Assembly: GCA_964554065.1 (NCBI GenBank)
Contig: CAZKMQ010000014.1
Location: 1 to 13,805 of the forward strand
Origin: CAZKMQ01 sp964554065
GTDB taxonomy: Bacteria > Patescibacteriota > Patescibacteriia > Magasanikbacterales > JBBTQS01
Direction: 5' to 3'
DNA length: 13,805 nt
Below are positions 12,560-13,805 of this stretch, one piece after another. The notes below the pieces were generated by a model. The model was not told where the DNA came from. It saw nothing but the letters and a program-made list of their open reading frames with translations, and ran no database searches. A program made the translations under genes and the position numbers. Every line of letters starts with the position of its first letter. Within the stretch, counting starts at the first letter, position 1.

Positions 12560-13805
12560 ATGCAATCAATTAAAGCAACAATAAAAGAGTTACCAGACCA
12601 GCCTGGTGTGTATTTGTTCAAGGATATTTCCGGAGAGGTTGTATATGTTGGTCGAGCAACTTCATTGCGTGATCGTGTTCGGTCATATTTTTCAGGTCAG
12701 CTCAATAATGAGCGACCTATTGAGCGCATGATTGAACAGGTTGTATCTATTGATCACTTGGTTACTCCAACAGTGATTGAGTCGGTGATACTGGAAGCAA
12801 ATGAAATAAAGTCGCGCCGACCAAAGTACAATGTAATGTTGCGTGATGATAAGAGTTTTGCTTATCTTGCCGTAACACGTGAGCAGTATCCACGACTCAA
12901 GATTGTTCGTGGTCGTGAACTTGGCTTAGACTGGTTTGTGTCGCGCGGCGCTATGCCTAAGAAGTTTAAGAAACTGTATGGACCATTTGGTAGTGCACGA
13001 CTAATTGAAACTGCTTTGAAGTTGTTGCGTAATATTTTTCCGTATAGTACATGCAAGGCTGGGTCAAAACGGTCGTGTCTTTATTATCAAATGGGAAAGT
13101 GCCCTGGTGTGTGTATTGGTGAGGTTACTCCGCGACAATATACACAATATTTGAGGCCCTACCTCCTTCTGTTTGGTGGTAAAAAGTCGCAGATAATTAA
13201 GGAGCTTGAAAATCAAATGAAGGCCTATTCCAAAGCAAAGCACTATGAAGCTGCAGCAGCTGTGCGTGACCAATTGTATAGGCTTGAACACATTCAAGAC
13301 ATTGCTCTTATTCAGAAACAATATGCAGTTCAGGAGTCATATAATCCAATTATGGGCCGAGTTGAAGCATATGATATTTCAAATATTTCAGGCGAATATG
13401 CAACTGGTTCAATGGTTGTATTTGAGGCTGGTGAAGCAAGTAAGTCAGATTATAGAAAGTTCAAGATAAAGACAGTGAAAGGAAGCAGTGATGTGGCTAT
13501 GATGGAAGAGGTGGTGCGCCGACGAGTTGCGCGTGATGATTGGCCATTGCCTGATGTATTTGTAATTGATGGGGGAAAGCCACAAGTGAATCGAGTGCAT
13601 TCGGTGATACAGGAAGCAGGCATTGATGTGCCAATAATCGGAATAGCTAAAGGTCCAACACGTAAGAAATCTGGAATTATCCAAATTGGCGGTGGTGCAA
13701 AGCTTGCGCGGCTTATTCGTGCTTATTTGAGCGTTTTACTTGCAGCACGTGACGAATCACATCGTTTTGCTGTACAATACCATCGTAAAAGACGTAGAAA
13801 ACGTA
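12560..13805 (+). CDS. uvrC: UvrABC excinuclease subunit C (UvrC), partial at window end
   Basis: UvrC makes both incisions around the lesion in nucleotide excision repair. The first 415 residues are present without a stop. They include the GIY-YIG nuclease region (PGVYLF 15-20, VVYVGRATSLRDRV 27-40, with glutamate in ILEANEIK 77-84), which makes the 3' cut. A cysteine set C165, C173, C181, C185 matches the Fe-S-type cluster region of the family. A UVR motif (about 211-240) for UvrB contact follows. The start of the RNase H-like 5' nuclease domain shows AYDISN (270-275), VIDGGKPQ (335-342) and AARDESHRFAVQYHR (395-409). The C-terminal HhH region is beyond the window. MQSIKATIKELPDQPGVY fits the normal N-terminus. 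No SD is seen before ATG 12560; TTGCA/TGCAA arms around TATATA (12542-12565) cover the start. Confidence 0.97.
   Translation, partial: MQSIKATIKELPDQPGVYLFKDISGEVVYVGRATSLRDRVRSYFSGQLNNERPIERMIEQVVSIDHLVTPTVIESVILEANEIKSRRPKYNVMLRDDKSFAYLAVTREQYPRLKIVRGRELGLDWFVSRGAMPKKFKKLYGPFGSARLIETALKLLRNIFPYSTCKAGSKRSCLYYQMGKCPGVCIGEVTPRQYTQYLRPYLLLFGGKKSQIIKELENQMKAYSKAKHYEAAAAVRDQLYRLEHIQDIALIQKQYAVQESYNPIMGRVEAYDISNISGEYATGSMVVFEAGEASKSDYRKFKIKTVKGSSDVAMMEEVVRRRVARDDWPLPDVFVIDGGKPQVNRVHSVIQEAGIDVPIIGIAKGPTRKKSGIIQIGGGAKLARLIRAYLSVLLAARDESHRFAVQYHRKRRRKR

Noticed and set aside
12437..12600. Minus-strand small RNA ending at the 12444-12471 hairpin
   Set aside because: No convincing minus-strand promoter was found; the best -35/-10 pair has poor matches and no TRTGn motif.
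1..13805. CRISPR arrays, tRNA or rRNA genes, insertion sequences, phage integration sites
   Set aside because: No regularly spaced repeats, cloverleaf sequences, transposase genes or flanking target duplications were seen on reading both strands.

Overview
The window looks like a piece of chromosome from a streamlined bacterium, most probably a Patescibacteria/CPR lineage. The reasons are moderate-to-low GC, very tight gene spacing (4-6 nt inside operons), housekeeping genes mostly without Shine-Dalgarno (SD) sequences, a shortened UvrA, and small lineage-type membrane proteins. This placement is an inference; there is no rRNA here to confirm it.

Left part (1-2569, minus strand): a three-gene operon reads leftward. 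It encodes a single-pass membrane protein of unknown function, the lipid II flippase MurJ, and the N-terminal part of LepA (EF4), which runs off the window. It starts from a promoter whose -35 box overlaps the -35 box of a divergent promoter. That second promoter drives a GC-rich orphan gene (2683-3243, plus strand) with a strong SD and its own terminator. Next come a leaderless-looking beta-CASP metallo-beta-lactamase RNase and a family 2 glycosyltransferase of the dolichol-phosphate mannose synthase type (3333-5391, plus).

Middle part (5392-7130, minus strand): this is the unusual region. Four consecutive minus-strand transcription units each have a near-consensus promoter (CTTGACA, 17-nt spacer, TRTGn extended -10) and a hairpin/oligo-U terminator. 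Three have no convincing long ORF: RNA-B (about 183 nt), RNA-C (about 120 nt) and RNA-A (about 410 nt). The fourth encodes a pentapeptide-repeat protein. RNA-B carries UACUCUCUCUCC twice, once in a hairpin loop and once in an unpaired linker. RNA-C displays ACCCUCCC in a hairpin loop. Both look like SD-targeting small RNAs, a candidate undescribed regulatory RNA locus.

Right part (7215-13805, plus strand): a complete nucleotide excision repair cluster. uvrB, a predicted lipoprotein gene and uvrA are separated by 4 nt each, and uvrC follows after a 123-nt spacer and is cut by the window end. UvrA appears to lack the insertion domain and has an altered first zinc knuckle. The uvrB promoter shares its -35 region with the divergent RNA-B promoter.
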